A DNA stretch of 64,000 nt from an uncultured Sphingomonas sp. (GTDB lineage: Bacteria; Pseudomonadota; Alphaproteobacteria; Sphingomonadales; Sphingomonadaceae): the NCBI RefSeq assembly GCF_934560975.1, contig NZ_CAKTFO010000002.1, forward strand, positions 1-64,000. Direction: 5' to 3'. Positions 43,246-52,500 of the stretch are shown piece by piece. Under the pieces are notes generated by a model, which was given only the letters and a program-made list of their open reading frames with translations, searched no databases and had not been told where the DNA came from. The translations under genes and the position numbers were made by a program. The first letter of the stretch is position 1, and each line of letters begins with the position of its first letter.

Positions 43246-44628
43246 TTAATGGCCAGCCTGCGGACCACGCTCCAGGCCTGACAAGGCCAATTGCTCGTCG
43301 ATCTGCGCCAGCAGGCGGTCGAGCCCCGCCTGATCATTGGCCTCGGCCCGCGCCACCAGCACGTCCTGCGTGTTGGACGCCCGCAGCAGCCACCAGCCGT
43401 CGACGGTGTTGACCCGCGCGCCATCGGTGCGGTTCACGTCCGCGCCATTCTGCTCCAGCCGATCGAGGATTTCGGTCACCACCGCGAACTTGCGGCTTTC
43501 ATCCACCTGGAACCGCATTTCCGGGGTGTTGACCAATTCCGGCATCTTGTCCTTGAGCGCGGTGAGCGAGCCGCCCAGCACCCGCACCGCCTGGATCAGC
43601 CGCACCGCCGAATAGATGGCGTCGTCGAAGCCATACCAATTGTGGCGGAAGAAGATGTGGCCCGACATTTCGCCCGCCAGCGGACTGCCGGTTTCAGCCA
43701 TCTTGGTCTTGATCAGGCTATGGCCGGTCTTCCACATCAGCGGCTTGCCGCCCAGTTCCGCGATGCGATCATACAGCGCCTGGCTGGCCTTCACGTCGGC
43801 GATGATCGTACCGCCGGGCACTTCGCGCAACACCGGCTCGGCCAGGATCGAGAGCAATTGGTCGCCCCAGATTACCCGGCCCTGACCGTCGATCGCGCCG
43901 ATCCGGTCTGCGTCGCCATCGAACGCGATGCCGAAGTCCAGCCCTTTGTCCAGCACCAGCTTCTTCAGATCCTGGAGGTTCTTTTCCTCGGTCGGATCAG
44001 GGTGATGGTTGGGGAAGCTGCCGTCGATCTCGGTGTAGAGGAGATGATGTTCGCCGGGCAGCCTGGCGACCAGCTTTTCCAGCACGCGCCCGCCCGCGCC
44101 GTTGCCATTGTCCCAGCCGATCCGGAACGCTCCGCCCGCATAACCCGCGAGCAGGCGGTCGACATACAGATCCTCGACCTCGGCGTCGGTCACCTCACCC
44201 TGGCCTTCTTCCCAGTCGCCTTCGGCCGCCATCAGGCCGATGCCCTGAATATCCTCGCCGAAGAAGGGCTTGTGCTGCAGCACCATCTTGAAACCGTTAT
44301 AATCAGCCGGATTGTGGCTGCCCGTGATCTGGATGCCGCCATCCACCTCCAAAGTGGCCTCCGCATAATAGAGCATCGGCGTGGGGCCGAGGCCGGTGCG
44401 GACCACATCCACGCCGCTTTCGCTCAGGCCCTTGACCAGAGCATCGCGCAGGCTGGGCGACGAGACGCGGCCGTCCCAGCCCACCGCCACGCGCGTGCCC
44501 CCGGCGCGGCGCACGACCGTGCCGAAGCCACGGCCGATGGCATAGGCATCGTCCGGACCCAGGCTTTTGCCGACGATCCCGCGAATGTCATATTCACGCA
44601 GCGAAGTCGGATCGAAACGGTGGGTCAT
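43246..44628 (-). CDS. Phosphomannomutase/phosphoglucomutase (460 aa)
   Basis: AlgC/PgmG-type alpha-D-phosphohexomutase that makes mannose 1-phosphate or glucose 1-phosphate for polysaccharides. REYDIRGIVGKSLGPDDAYA at the start, active-site Ser in ITGSHNPADYNGFKM, metal loop GIAFDGDADRIGAIDGQG, sugar loop GEMSGHIFFRHNWYGFDDA and the C-terminal phosphate loop LLRASNTQDVLVARAEA are all present. ATG 44628 has GGGAG upstream. Confidence 0.94.
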   Translation of the reverse strand: MTHRFDPTSLREYDIRGIVGKSLGPDDAYAIGRGFGTVVRRAGGTRVAVGWDGRVSSPSLRDALVKGLSESGVDVVRTGLGPTPMLYYAEATLEVDGGIQITGSHNPADYNGFKMVLQHKPFFGEDIQGIGLMAAEGDWEEGQGEVTDAEVEDLYVDRLLAGYAGGAFRIGWDNGNGAGGRVLEKLVARLPGEHHLLYTEIDGSFPNHHPDPTEEKNLQDLKKLVLDKGLDFGIAFDGDADRIGAIDGQGRVIWGDQLLSILAEPVLREVPGGTIIADVKASQALYDRIAELGGKPLMWKTGHSLIKTKMAETGSPLAGEMSGHIFFRHNWYGFDDAIYSAVRLIQAVRVLGGSLTALKDKMPELVNTPEMRFQVDESRKFAVVTEILDRLEQNGADVNRTDGARVNTVDGWWLLRASNTQDVLVARAEANDQAGLDRLLAQIDEQLALSGLERGPQAGH

Positions 44629-44687
44629 GAAATCTCCCTGGAATAAGGCTTTGCTATACCATCCAGACGCACGAAATTGTTACGGGT

Positions 44688-45080
44688 TCAACTATCCCGC
44701 AGCAATGCATCGCGGGCTGCGTTGACCTGACGGGTGAGGTCGGCCGAACCGCCCACATCCGGGTGGACGCGGGCGATGATGCGGCGATGCGCGGCGCGGA
44801 CCTGCTGCGGCGGGGCATCGGCGGGAACATCGAGCACACGACTCGCCTCCTCCCGCGTCATGCCCGTGGGTGCAGGCTTGCCGCTTCGCCGGAACCACAG
44901 CCACCAGCCCGCACCGCCCAGGCCGAGCAGCGCGATCGGGACGTTGGTCCTCAGAAGCTTCAACGCCACCAGGGCCGCCACACAAGCGGCGACATCGCCG
45001 ATACGGATCGCCTGCGGATCGCGCGTCTTCCAGGCCCAATAGATCGCGGCCGTCGCGACGATCAGGGCCAGAGCGATCAT
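44688..45080 (-). CDS. Membrane-anchored J-domain protein (130 aa)
   Basis: Two N-terminal hydrophobic segments (IALALIVATAAIYWAWK, then VPIALLGLGGAGWWLWF) precede a C-terminal J domain: MTREEASRVLDVPADAPPQQ, then RRIIARVHPDVGG with the intact HPD motif. Such proteins stimulate Hsp70 at the membrane. It overlaps mipZ by ATGA, so the two are co-translated. Confidence 0.88.
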   Translation of the reverse strand: MIALALIVATAAIYWAWKTRDPQAIRIGDVAACVAALVALKLLRTNVPIALLGLGGAGWWLWFRRSGKPAPTGMTREEASRVLDVPADAPPQQVRAAHRRIIARVHPDVGGSADLTRQVNAARDALLRDS

Positions 45081-45865
45081 GCCGCCTGCGCGCGCGCCGC
45101 GCCGGCCTCGGGCAATTGCAGGCCCGCAATCAGTTCGCGCAGCTCGCCACGCGCCGCCACATGGGCCAGCCCCGCTTCCTTGCCGATCGCGCCCAGGTCC
45201 AGCAACGTCAGCCCCTTGGGAAACAGTTCGCGATAGATGACGCGCTCGGACAGGCCCGGAATGATGCGGAAGCCCACCCGCTTGGACAATTCACCCAGCG
45301 CGGCGGCAACCCGGCGCATGTTGCGCGCCTCCAGATGTTGCAGCCGGTTGCGCAGCACCACCCAGTCCACCGTCACTCCATCGCGCTTGCCGCGCGCCTT
45401 GCGGGCGTCCCACACCAGTTCGGCGTAGAAGCTCGGGCGCCTGATCTTGTAGCTGTCGGGATCAACCTGTCCGATCAGGTCCAAGTCGACAAAGCTGTCG
45501 TTGATCGGCGTCACCAACGTGTCGGCGGTGGAGATGGCGACGCGGACATGCTCGTCGTCACGGCCGGGCGTGTCCACCACCAGCACGTCCGCCTCCGCTG
45601 CCAGCGCGTCGAGTCGCTCCTCGATGTTCATTCCCTTGGCGGGATCGAACGTGTCGTAGACGGCGGTCGGCAGCTCGATGCCGTCGCGCTTGGCCAAGGC
45701 GGCACGGTTGTCGAGATAGCGGGCCAGCGTCCGCTGCCGCGTATCGAGGTCGATCGCGGCGACCCGCCGGCCCTGCGCCGCCAGCGCGATGGCGGTGTGA
45801 ACCGCTGTCGTGGACTTGCCCGAGCCGCCCTTTTCGTTGGCGAAGACGATACGATGCGCGGCCAT
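45077..45865 (-). CDS. mipZ: Division-plane positioning ATPase MipZ (262 aa)
   Basis: ParA/MinD-type ATPase that forms a gradient from the ParB-bound poles and inhibits FtsZ away from midcell in alphaproteobacteria. The deviant Walker A motif FANEKGGSGKSTTAVHTA is at the N-terminus, followed by VAAIDLDTRQRTLARYLDN, VLVVDTPGRDDEHVRVAI and SFVDLDLIGQVDPDSYKI. ATG 45865 gives the usual N-terminus. Upstream (45866-46093) is a non-coding gap expected to carry its promoter. Confidence 0.95.
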   Translation of the reverse strand: MAAHRIVFANEKGGSGKSTTAVHTAIALAAQGRRVAAIDLDTRQRTLARYLDNRAALAKRDGIELPTAVYDTFDPAKGMNIEERLDALAAEADVLVVDTPGRDDEHVRVAISTADTLVTPINDSFVDLDLIGQVDPDSYKIRRPSFYAELVWDARKARGKRDGVTVDWVVLRNRLQHLEARNMRRVAAALGELSKRVGFRIIPGLSERVIYRELFPKGLTLLDLGAIGKEAGLAHVAARGELRELIAGLQLPEAGAARAQAA

Positions 45866-46093
45866 TACATTCCCCGTTCCGGACCATCCGGCTGCCGCCA
45901 ACCGCTTAGACGAGGCAGCATATCCGACGCAATGACCGCCTCCGCCGAAGCTCACTTGCGTGGTTAATAGCATAGTTCCATGATCTTGTCGCATATCCGT
46001 CAATGCCGCGCATGATCAGCGACGAAGAAGCTGTCGGCTTGGGGGCTTAGGCGACTCCTCTCCGACGCGGTGACCAAGTGGCGATGGCGCGAT

Positions 46094-47224
46094 CTACACC
46101 TGCTTGTAGGGGGCGAATTCGGCCAGATCCTCGATGTCGTCGGCCACCGCATCGCGCTCCTGCTCCAGGTAATCGGCCACGGCGCGGCGAAAACCGGGAT
46201 CGGCGATATAATGTGCCGAAAAGGTCGGCGTCGGCAGGTAGCCGCGCGCCAGCTTATGCTCCCCCTGCGCGCCGGCTTCCACCCGCGCCAGCCTGCGTTC
46301 GATCGCGACATCGATCGCCTGGTAATAACACAGCTCGAAGTGGAGGAACGGCACCTCCTCCGTGGCACCCCAATAGCGGCCGTAGAGCGTGTCGCGGCCG
46401 AGCAGGTTGAGCGCGCCCGCGATCGGCCGTCCGTCGCGCAGCGCCAGCATCAGCACGATCTGCTCGCCCATCCGCTCGCCCAACAGGGAGAAAAAGGCGC
46501 GCTTCAGATAAGGCCGTCCCCATTTGCGCGACCCCGTATCCTGGTAGAAGCGCCAGAAGGCATCCCAATGCTCTTCGCGCAGGTCGGCGCCCGACAGGTG
46601 CTGGAATGTCAGCCCCTCGCGGGCGGCCGCGCGTTCCTTGCGGATCGCCTTGCGCTTGCGCGAGGCGAGCGCGTTCAGGAAATCGTCGAAGCTGCCATAG
46701 TTGTCATTCTGCCAGTGGAACTGGCGGTCGGCGCGGATCAGCCACCCCGCCGCCTCGAACAGCGGCACCTGTTCGGGCGCGACAAAGGTGGCGTGGGCGG
46801 ACGACAGGCCATGCTGCGCCACCACCGCCTCCACCGCCGCGATCAGGCTGGGAGCCACTGCCGGATCGCGCAGCAGCAGGCGCGGCCCCGGCACGGGCGA
46901 GAACGGCACCGCGATCTGCAGCTTGGGATAATAACGCCCTCCTGCCCGCTCGAACGCATCGGCCCAGCCCTGGTCGAACACATATTCGCCCTGGCTGTGG
47001 CTTTTGGCATAGGCCGGAACAATGCCGGCGGGCGCCCCATCAGCGCCGTCGATTACGATCGGCACCGGCTGCCAGCCGACACGCGCGGTGGCACTGCCCG
47101 ATTCCTCAAGCGCGCCCAGAAAGGCATGGCTGACGAAGGGGTTGTCGTCGCCGGCACAGGCGTCCCATGCGTCGGCGGGCACGGCACCGACGCCATCGGC
47201 CATGCGGGCGACCACGTCTGTCAT
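46094..47224 (-). CDS. DUF482 / FemAB-like acyltransferase (376 aa)
   Basis: GNAT-fold protein of the peptidogalycan biosynthesis (DUF482) family: NPFVSHAFLGALEESGSA, YVFDQGWADAFERAGGRYYP, the conserved YGSFDDFLNALASRKRKAI and KWGRPYLKRAFFSLL, then GRYWGATEEVPFLHFELCYY. The role is unproven. ATG 47224 is preferred, 4 bp after the RidA stop; the frame is open to 47272. It is in a minus-strand run with RidA. Confidence 0.85.
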   Translation of the reverse strand: MTDVVARMADGVGAVPADAWDACAGDDNPFVSHAFLGALEESGSATARVGWQPVPIVIDGADGAPAGIVPAYAKSHSQGEYVFDQGWADAFERAGGRYYPKLQIAVPFSPVPGPRLLLRDPAVAPSLIAAVEAVVAQHGLSSAHATFVAPEQVPLFEAAGWLIRADRQFHWQNDNYGSFDDFLNALASRKRKAIRKERAAAREGLTFQHLSGADLREEHWDAFWRFYQDTGSRKWGRPYLKRAFFSLLGERMGEQIVLMLALRDGRPIAGALNLLGRDTLYGRYWGATEEVPFLHFELCYYQAIDVAIERRLARVEAGAQGEHKLARGYLPTPTFSAHYIADPGFRRAVADYLEQERDAVADDIEDLAEFAPYKQV

Positions 47225-47228
47225 CCGA

Positions 47229-47690
47229 TCAGGCGCGGACGGCGACCACCGCATCCACCTCAACAATCGCATTCAGCGGCAATACCGGCACGCCGACCGC
47301 GCTGCGGGCATGCTTGCCGGCATCCCCGAACACCGTCTGCATCAGTTCGGACGCGCCATTGGCCACCTTGGGCTGGGCGGAAAAGTGCGCGGAGGAGGAC
47401 ACGAACACGCCCAGTTTCACGATCCGCTCGACCCGATCCAGCGATCCCAGGGCTGCCTTGATCTGCGCCAGGATCATCACGCCGCACCGCTCCGCCGCCT
47501 GGCGCGCATGATCCTCGTCCCCGTCCTCGCCGCAGCGGCCGGTCATCAGCGATCCGTCCTCGCGAAACGGCAGCTGACCCGACAGATGCAGGAAACCGCC
47601 AATCTCGACGGCCGGCACATAGGCCGCGACCGGGGCGGCGGGTTCGGGAAGGACGATGCCAAGTTCGGCCAGGCGCTGATCGATGCTCAT
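47229..47690 (-). CDS. RidA family protein (153 aa)
   Basis: RidA/YjgF group, YjgH/Rid-like branch: AYVPAVEIGGFLHLSGQLPF, CGVMILAQIKAALGSLDRVE, VKLGVFVSSSAHFSAQPKVA and the C-terminal VGVPVLPLNAIVEVDAVVAV. Canonical RidA deaminates reactive enamines or imines; this longer form (153 residues) may have another substrate. ATG 47690 is used. Confidence 0.92.
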   Translation of the reverse strand: MSIDQRLAELGIVLPEPAAPVAAYVPAVEIGGFLHLSGQLPFREDGSLMTGRCGEDGDEDHARQAAERCGVMILAQIKAALGSLDRVERIVKLGVFVSSSAHFSAQPKVANGASELMQTVFGDAGKHARSAVGVPVLPLNAIVEVDAVVAVRA

Positions 47691-47722
47691 GCCGCAGCCT
47701 TGCTCCGCGCGGGCGGGAATCG

Positions 47723-48346
47723 TCAAGGGAGCGGTTCGCCCCTGAACCGCGCGAGCACCCATTCCACCGCATCGTCCCACCGGTCGATCCGGGCATGGGC
47801 ATGCGGCGCGGGCGGGATGGTGGAGGCGATCGCCGGCTCCGCGATCATGTGCAGGCGGAATACGTCCGGCGCATGATCCGCCACGGAGGCGTGATGCTCC
47901 TCCAGATCGTCGACGAACACCGTCACGCTCGACCGGTGCTCCGCCGCCAGCCGCGCGACCGGTTCGCCCTTGCCGCCCTGGTTGCAGACGATACGGTGGC
48001 GGATGCCGTGGGTTGCCAACTGCTCGGACCGACCAGCATGGCACCAGTCCTTCAGGTTGGTAAGGATCACGATGTCGGCCACCTCGCCAATCCGGCGCAG
48101 CGCCTCGCCCGCGCCGGGGGCCAGCGTCTGGCGTGGCATCTCGCTCGCGAAGAAGCTGTCGAGCAGCGGCCATACCTCCTGCTCCGGCACCAGCATGCCG
48201 TCATGGCGACGCGTCAGCGCCTCGGCAAAGGCGCCGCCTTCCGGCCGGAACTCGATCCCATGCGCCTCGTCCAGCCATGCGCCGAAATGGCGCACCATGT
48301 GCAGCAACACCTCGTCGCAATCGGTGATCAGCAGCGGGCGGCTCAT
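47723..48346 (-). CDS. HAD-superfamily hydrolase (207 aa)
   Basis: Motif I is LLITDCDEVLLHMVRHFG (DCDEV in place of the usual DxDxT/V, both Asp retained). Motif II is IVILTNLKDWCHAGRS, with a Lys and conserved Thr, and motif IV is SVTVFVDDLEEHHASVA. The cap is small. Substrate unknown. It overlaps the DUF3572 gene by ATGA. Confidence 0.85.
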   Translation of the reverse strand: MSRPLLITDCDEVLLHMVRHFGAWLDEAHGIEFRPEGGAFAEALTRRHDGMLVPEQEVWPLLDSFFASEMPRQTLAPGAGEALRRIGEVADIVILTNLKDWCHAGRSEQLATHGIRHRIVCNQGGKGEPVARLAAEHRSSVTVFVDDLEEHHASVADHAPDVFRLHMIAEPAIASTIPPAPHAHARIDRWDDAVEWVLARFRGEPLP

Positions 48347-48621
48347 CGCTCCAATGCCTCATGCGCCGCGACCAGGGCGGCGGGCGTGGTTTCGATCGCG
48401 TCCGCGCAGGCGACCAGATCGGGCTCGTACGCTTCCAGAAAGGCCAGAACCGCCGCGAGCAGCGCCGGATCGCCCGCCCGTTCGCGGAGGTCGGCGGGCG
48501 TGAGCCCGGTCACCGCCACCATGCGTTCTGCACGCTGTGGCTCTTGTATGACCCAGCTCAACGCTTCAAGGGCGAGGACAAGCGGGTCCTTAAGCTTCTG
48601 TTTATCTGGATGAATAATCAT
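48343..48621 (-). CDS. DUF3572 domain protein (92 aa)
   Basis: Small helical protein with the DUF3572 pattern: DPLVLALEALSWVIQEPQRA, ERMVAVTGLTPADLRERAG and LAAVLAFLEAYEPDLVACA. Often found next to divK in alphaproteobacteria, as here (26 bp apart, divergent). Function unknown. Confidence 0.9.
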   Translation of the reverse strand: MIIHPDKQKLKDPLVLALEALSWVIQEPQRAERMVAVTGLTPADLRERAGDPALLAAVLAFLEAYEPDLVACADAIETTPAALVAAHEALER

Positions 48622-48647
48622 GTAAGCGGGGGCTCGGAGCGTAGCGA

Positions 48648-49034
48648 ATGGTAAGTGAGGCGGTTCAAGTGGCCAAGACCGTGCTCATTGTCGAGGACAA
48701 TGAGCTCAACCTGCGTCTGTTTTGCGACCTGCTAACAGCGCACGGCTATCAGGCCATTCCGCTGGGCGACGGGCGGGAGGCCGTGGCGCGCATCCGTGAG
48801 CTGCGCCCCGATCTCGTCGTGATGGATATCCAATTGCCCTATATCACGGGCCTGGAGCTGATCGAGGCGATCAAGCAGGATGCGGATCTCGGCAGTACGC
48901 CGATCATGGCGGTCACCGCTTATGCCGCCAAGGGGGATGAGGAACGCATCCGCCACGCCGGTGCCGAGGCCTATGTCTCCAAGCCTGTTACGGTCACCCG
49001 CTTTCTGGAGGCGGTGCGCAGCCTGATCGGTTGA
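48648..49034 (+). CDS. divK: DivK single-domain response regulator (128 aa)
   Basis: Receiver domain only: TVLIVEDNELNLRLFCDLL, phospho-acceptor Asp in LVVMDIQLPYITGLEL, Thr/Lys pocket in MAVTAYAAKGDEERIR and YVSKPVTVTRFLEAV. DivK carries cell-cycle phosphosignals between PleC/DivJ-type kinases and DivL. GTG 48669 (giving VAKTVLIVEDN) is an alternative start with GAGG 8 nt upstream. Confidence 0.93.
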   Translation: MVSEAVQVAKTVLIVEDNELNLRLFCDLLTAHGYQAIPLGDGREAVARIRELRPDLVVMDIQLPYITGLELIEAIKQDADLGSTPIMAVTAYAAKGDEERIRHAGAEAYVSKPVTVTRFLEAVRSLIG

Positions 49035-49157
49035 GACGAGGCGGCAGGCGCGGTCTCAGTACAGGCGCCGTTCGACACGAAAGCTCGCCCACCATCGCTC
49101 AGCCCGGCATGCTGGCCACGTCCGAGGAGATGATCTCCCCCCGGGCGCGTTCGGCAT

Positions 49158-49286
49158 TCAGAAGGGCATCATGCCGAAATATTTCAGCACGCCCAGAACC
49201 GCGATCAGCAATGCAATGGCCGCGATCACGCCGCCCATGCTGCCGCCGCTCCGCTCGATCACCACCTTTTCGCGTTCTTCCACCAT
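49158..49286 (-). CDS. 42-aa single-span membrane peptide
   Basis: An acidic/basic N-terminus of about 13 residues (MVEEREKVVIERSGG) is followed by one membrane helix (GGVIAAIALLIAVLGVLKYF) and GMMPF. ATG 49286 has GGGAGAG at a spacing of 5. Small anchored peptides of this type are common near cell-envelope genes in sphingomonads; function unknown. It lies upstream of the DUF885 gene only on the map: its transcription runs away from it. Confidence 0.65.
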   Translation of the reverse strand: MVEEREKVVIERSGGSMGGVIAAIALLIAVLGVLKYFGMMPF

Positions 49287-49342
49287 GTGAACTCTCCCGT
49301 TTGAGGAAGCCCTAACGCAGCTCGGAACGGGAGCGTTCCGGA

Positions 49343-51151
49343 TCAGGCGCGACGTGCCTCCGCGATCCAGCGGTCGACGGTGCGGTCGAGAATGGTAAGC
49401 GGCATGGCGCCGTCGCGGATGACGGTGTGGAACTGCTTGACGTCGAACTTCGGCCCCAGCGCCTGTTCCGCCCGCTTGCGCGCCGCGCTCCACGTCATGT
49501 GCCCGACCTTGTAGCTGCACGCCTGGCCGATCATGGTGCAGTAACGCTCCACCTCGCGCTGCACGCGCGGGCGGGCGAAGCCGGTTGCTCCGACCATATA
49601 GTCAACCGCCTGCTCGCGGCTCCACCTCTTGGCGTGGATGCCGGTATCCACCACCAGCCGCGCCGCGCGGAACAGGAAGGACTGGAGGTAGCCGGCTTTC
49701 TCAACCGGCGTGCGATAGGCCTTCACCTCGTCCGCAAGCTGCTCCGCATACAGCGCCCACCCCTCGGTATAGGCCGAGAAGAAGCCGGTCGCCTTGCGCA
49801 GCAGCGGAATGCTGCTCGACTCCTGGCTGATGCTGATCTGCAGGTGATGGCCCGGCATGCCTTCATGATAGGTCAGCGACGGCAAAGTATATCTCGGCCA
49901 GTCGCGCACATCCTTCAGGTTGATGTAATAAATGGCCGGGCGCGATCCATCGAGCGCGCCGCGCTGATAATAGCCGTTGGACGCGCCGTCCTGGATCTCC
50001 ACCGGCACCGCACGGATCTCCAGCGGCGTTCGGGGCAGGTCCAGGAACAGCTGCGGCAGGCGCGTCGTCATGTCGCGCACGCCTTCGTTCAGGCTCGCGA
50101 TCAGCTGCGCGCGCCCTTCGGCCGTATCGGTATAGAGCTGCGCCGGATCGTTGTTGAGCGCGGTCAGCCGCTCGCCCACGCTGCCGTTGGTCAGTCCCTG
50201 GGCGCGCAGGATCGTGTCGAGCTGCGCGGTGATGTCCCGCACCTGCTCCAGCCCCATGGCATGGACCTGCTCGGGGCTCAGCGTGGTTGTGGTCGCCTGT
50301 TGCAGGGCTGCGGCATAGATGGCGTCGCCCTGCGGCAGTCGCCAGACGCCGGCGATATTGCTCGCCTTGGGGCGAAGCTGCTGCATCAGGGCGATCTGGC
50401 GGTCCAGCGCGGGATAGACCCGCGTTTCCACGATCCGCGTGGCGCGAGCCGCCCAGTCCCCGACGATACCCTTGCCCTGCGCACGGGTAGCGAGCGAGCG
50501 GACCATGTTGCTGTCCGCCGCAGCCGGCGCACGCAGCTTGGTCAGCTGCCCGATGGTCAGGTCGACCGAGAAGTCCGGCGCAAGAATGCCGCGTGCCGCC
50601 TGCTCGCGCTGGACCGCGCTGTCCTGATCCAGCGCGGTCGCGAAGGCCGAGAGGCGATCGAGATAGGCCTCGCAATCCTCGGCGCTGGCGATGGTATGCG
50701 TGCCGTTGAGGAAATCGGGCACCGAGAAATAGGCGCCGCCCTGCTGAAAGATGCGATAGGGCCGCTGGACGCCATCGAGCTTGAACCTGTCCCACGGCAG
50801 CGTCCAGGTGTTGAGCGTGTAGAGTACGATCTCCCGGTTGAGCCGCCCCGCCGCCGACAGGCCGGCCGGATCGATCGCCTCCAGCTTGGCGATCCAGCCC
50901 TTGGCCGTTGCCGCCTCGCGCGCCGCTTCACCCGCGCTGCGGTCGGACAATTGGTGGCGCAAGGCGGCGTTCGCACCCTTGTCCAGGCCCAGCGACGTCG
51001 CCAACTCGGGCGACCGCTTCAGCGTGTCGGCAAAAATCTGGTCGAACAGCCCGTCGAGCTTGGGATCGCCATTCTGCGCGAACAAGGCGGTGGGAAGGCC
51101 GCACGCCATGGCCGCAGCCGCACCGGAATAGAGAAACGCACGACGGTCCAT
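49343..51151 (-). CDS. DUF885 family exported protein (602 aa)
   Basis: A twin-arginine-like leader, DRRAFLYSGAAAAMACG, with likely cleavage at LFA-Q, indicates export. The mature part has the DUF885 pattern: TLPSLTYHEGMPGHHLQISI (a HExxxGHH zinc-like motif), SAYTEGWALYAEQLADEVKA and RAARLVVDTGIHAKRWSREQ. The family includes metallopeptidase-like M3/M32 relatives; activity not proven. Confidence 0.9.
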   Translation of the reverse strand: MDRRAFLYSGAAAAMACGLPTALFAQNGDPKLDGLFDQIFADTLKRSPELATSLGLDKGANAALRHQLSDRSAGEAAREAATAKGWIAKLEAIDPAGLSAAGRLNREIVLYTLNTWTLPWDRFKLDGVQRPYRIFQQGGAYFSVPDFLNGTHTIASAEDCEAYLDRLSAFATALDQDSAVQREQAARGILAPDFSVDLTIGQLTKLRAPAAADSNMVRSLATRAQGKGIVGDWAARATRIVETRVYPALDRQIALMQQLRPKASNIAGVWRLPQGDAIYAAALQQATTTTLSPEQVHAMGLEQVRDITAQLDTILRAQGLTNGSVGERLTALNNDPAQLYTDTAEGRAQLIASLNEGVRDMTTRLPQLFLDLPRTPLEIRAVPVEIQDGASNGYYQRGALDGSRPAIYYINLKDVRDWPRYTLPSLTYHEGMPGHHLQISISQESSSIPLLRKATGFFSAYTEGWALYAEQLADEVKAYRTPVEKAGYLQSFLFRAARLVVDTGIHAKRWSREQAVDYMVGATGFARPRVQREVERYCTMIGQACSYKVGHMTWSAARKRAEQALGPKFDVKQFHTVIRDGAMPLTILDRTVDRWIAEARRA

Positions 51152-51217
51152 CTTGGGCAGGCTCCGGAATCAGGGACTTGCCAACAGCTTAGCCGTACCG
51201 CCTGCTCACGCAACCGG

Positions 51218-52033
51218 TCAGAGGGTCTTGCCCTGCCTGCCGGCAAGTTCGACCACATATTGCCACGCCACCCGCCCCGACCGTCCGCCGCGCTGCGTCG
51301 CCCATGCGATCGCCTCGGCAGGATCGAGCGTCAGGCAGTAGGTGCGCGCATAACCCTCCACGATCGCAACGTAAGTGGGCTGATCGACCACGTGGAAGCC
51401 CAGGCTGAGCCCGAACCGGTCCGCCAGCGCCAACTTGTCGTCGGCCACATCGCGCGGATTGATCGCATTATCCTGTTCGGCCAGGTCGCGCGGCACGATG
51501 TGGCGGCGGTTGGCGGTGACGTGCAGGCGGGCATTGCCCGGCCGCGCCTCCGCCCCGCCCTCCAGGATCGAGCGCAGCAGGCGCGGCGCCTCGCTCGGCT
51601 CGGCAAAGCCGAGATCGTCGATGAACAAGGCGAAGCTGCGCGGTACGTCGGCCAGGGTAGCGAACAACGCAGGCAGATTCGCCAGCGCATCGCCCGCAAT
51701 CTCCACCAGCGCCAGATCGCCGCCTTCGCCTTGCACCGCGCCGACGCTGGACTTTACCAAAGCCGACTTGCCGGTGCCGCGCGCGCCCCACAGCAGCACG
51801 TCATGCGCCGGCAGGCCCGCCGCCAGCCGCCGCATATTGCCGAGCAATGCCGTCCTCTGCGCGTCCACGCCTTCCAACAGGTCGAGCGGTAATGGCGCAA
51901 AGCTGCGCGCCGCTTGTAACGCCCCGTCGCGCCACACATAAGCGGGATGCGCCAGCGGGTCCGCGCTGGGCGCCGGCGGGGGCGAGAGACGCTCCAGCGC
52001 CGCCGCGATCCGGGCGAGCAGTTCGTCGTTCAT
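51218..52033 (-). CDS. DUF815 P-loop ATPase (271 aa)
   Basis: Walker A is VLLWGARGTGKSALVKSSVG (about residue 100), Walker B is SFALFIDDLGFAEPSEAP and sensor-like ARLHVTANRRHIVPRDLAEQ follows. The DUF815 family is an AAA+-related group of unknown role. ATG 52033 overlaps the GNAT stop (ATGA). It forms a run of overlapping genes with the GNAT and EamA proteins. Confidence 0.9.
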   Translation of the reverse strand: MNDELLARIAAALERLSPPPAPSADPLAHPAYVWRDGALQAARSFAPLPLDLLEGVDAQRTALLGNMRRLAAGLPAHDVLLWGARGTGKSALVKSSVGAVQGEGGDLALVEIAGDALANLPALFATLADVPRSFALFIDDLGFAEPSEAPRLLRSILEGGAEARPGNARLHVTANRRHIVPRDLAEQDNAINPRDVADDKLALADRFGLSLGFHVVDQPTYVAIVEGYARTYCLTLDPAEAIAWATQRGGRSGRVAWQYVVELAGRQGKTL

Positions 52034-52500
52034 CGTGCCAGTTCCTGCAACGCTGCACCATCGATCCGCCAAGGCTCCCACGTCGTCTGGCGCCGGCCGC
52101 CGATCGCCTGATAAAAGTCCTTGGCCGGCTGGTTCCAGTCCAGCACCGCCCAGTCGATCCGGGTGTAACCGTTCGCGACCGCCTCCTGTGCCAGCGCGCG
52201 GAACAGCGCCTTGCCCGCCCCCGTACCGCGTGCAACCTCCGTGACGAACAGATCCTCCAGGTAGATGCCCGGCCGCCCGGTCCAGGTCGAATAGTTGAGA
52301 AACCAGACGGCGATGCCGACGATCTCTCCTTCACTTTCCGCAACATGCGCCGATACGCGGGCATCGGCTGCGAACAATGTGTCATGGAGCGCGGCTTCAT
52401 CCGTTCGTACCGCGTCCGGCTCGCGCTCATAGGTGGCGAGCGCCCGGATCAGGTGGAGGATGGCAGCGGTATCGGCGGGCATGGCGCGGCGAATGATCAT
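52030..52500 (-). CDS. GNAT family N-acetyltransferase (156 aa)
   Basis: GNAT fold of the diamine/spermidine acetyltransferase-like group: IIRRAMPADTAAILHLIRAL, GIAVWFLNYSTWTGRPGIYL, LEDLFVTEVARGTGAGKALF (acetyl-CoA loop) and VLDWNQPAKDFYQAIGGRR. ATG 52500 is used because it overlaps the stop of the upstream EamA gene. Possible substrates are polyamines, which would link to aguAB (inference). Confidence 0.88.
   Translation of the reverse strand: MIIRRAMPADTAAILHLIRALATYEREPDAVRTDEAALHDTLFAADARVSAHVAESEGEIVGIAVWFLNYSTWTGRPGIYLEDLFVTEVARGTGAGKALFRALAQEAVANGYTRIDWAVLDWNQPAKDFYQAIGGRRQTTWEPWRIDGAALQELAR

Noticed and set aside
45866..46093. CtrA-type box (TTAA-N7-TTAA) upstream of mipZ, and a similar site upstream of divK
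   Set aside because: Only half sites (GTTAATAGCATAGTTCC, TTAAGCTTCTGTTTA) are seen; the match is too weak to claim.
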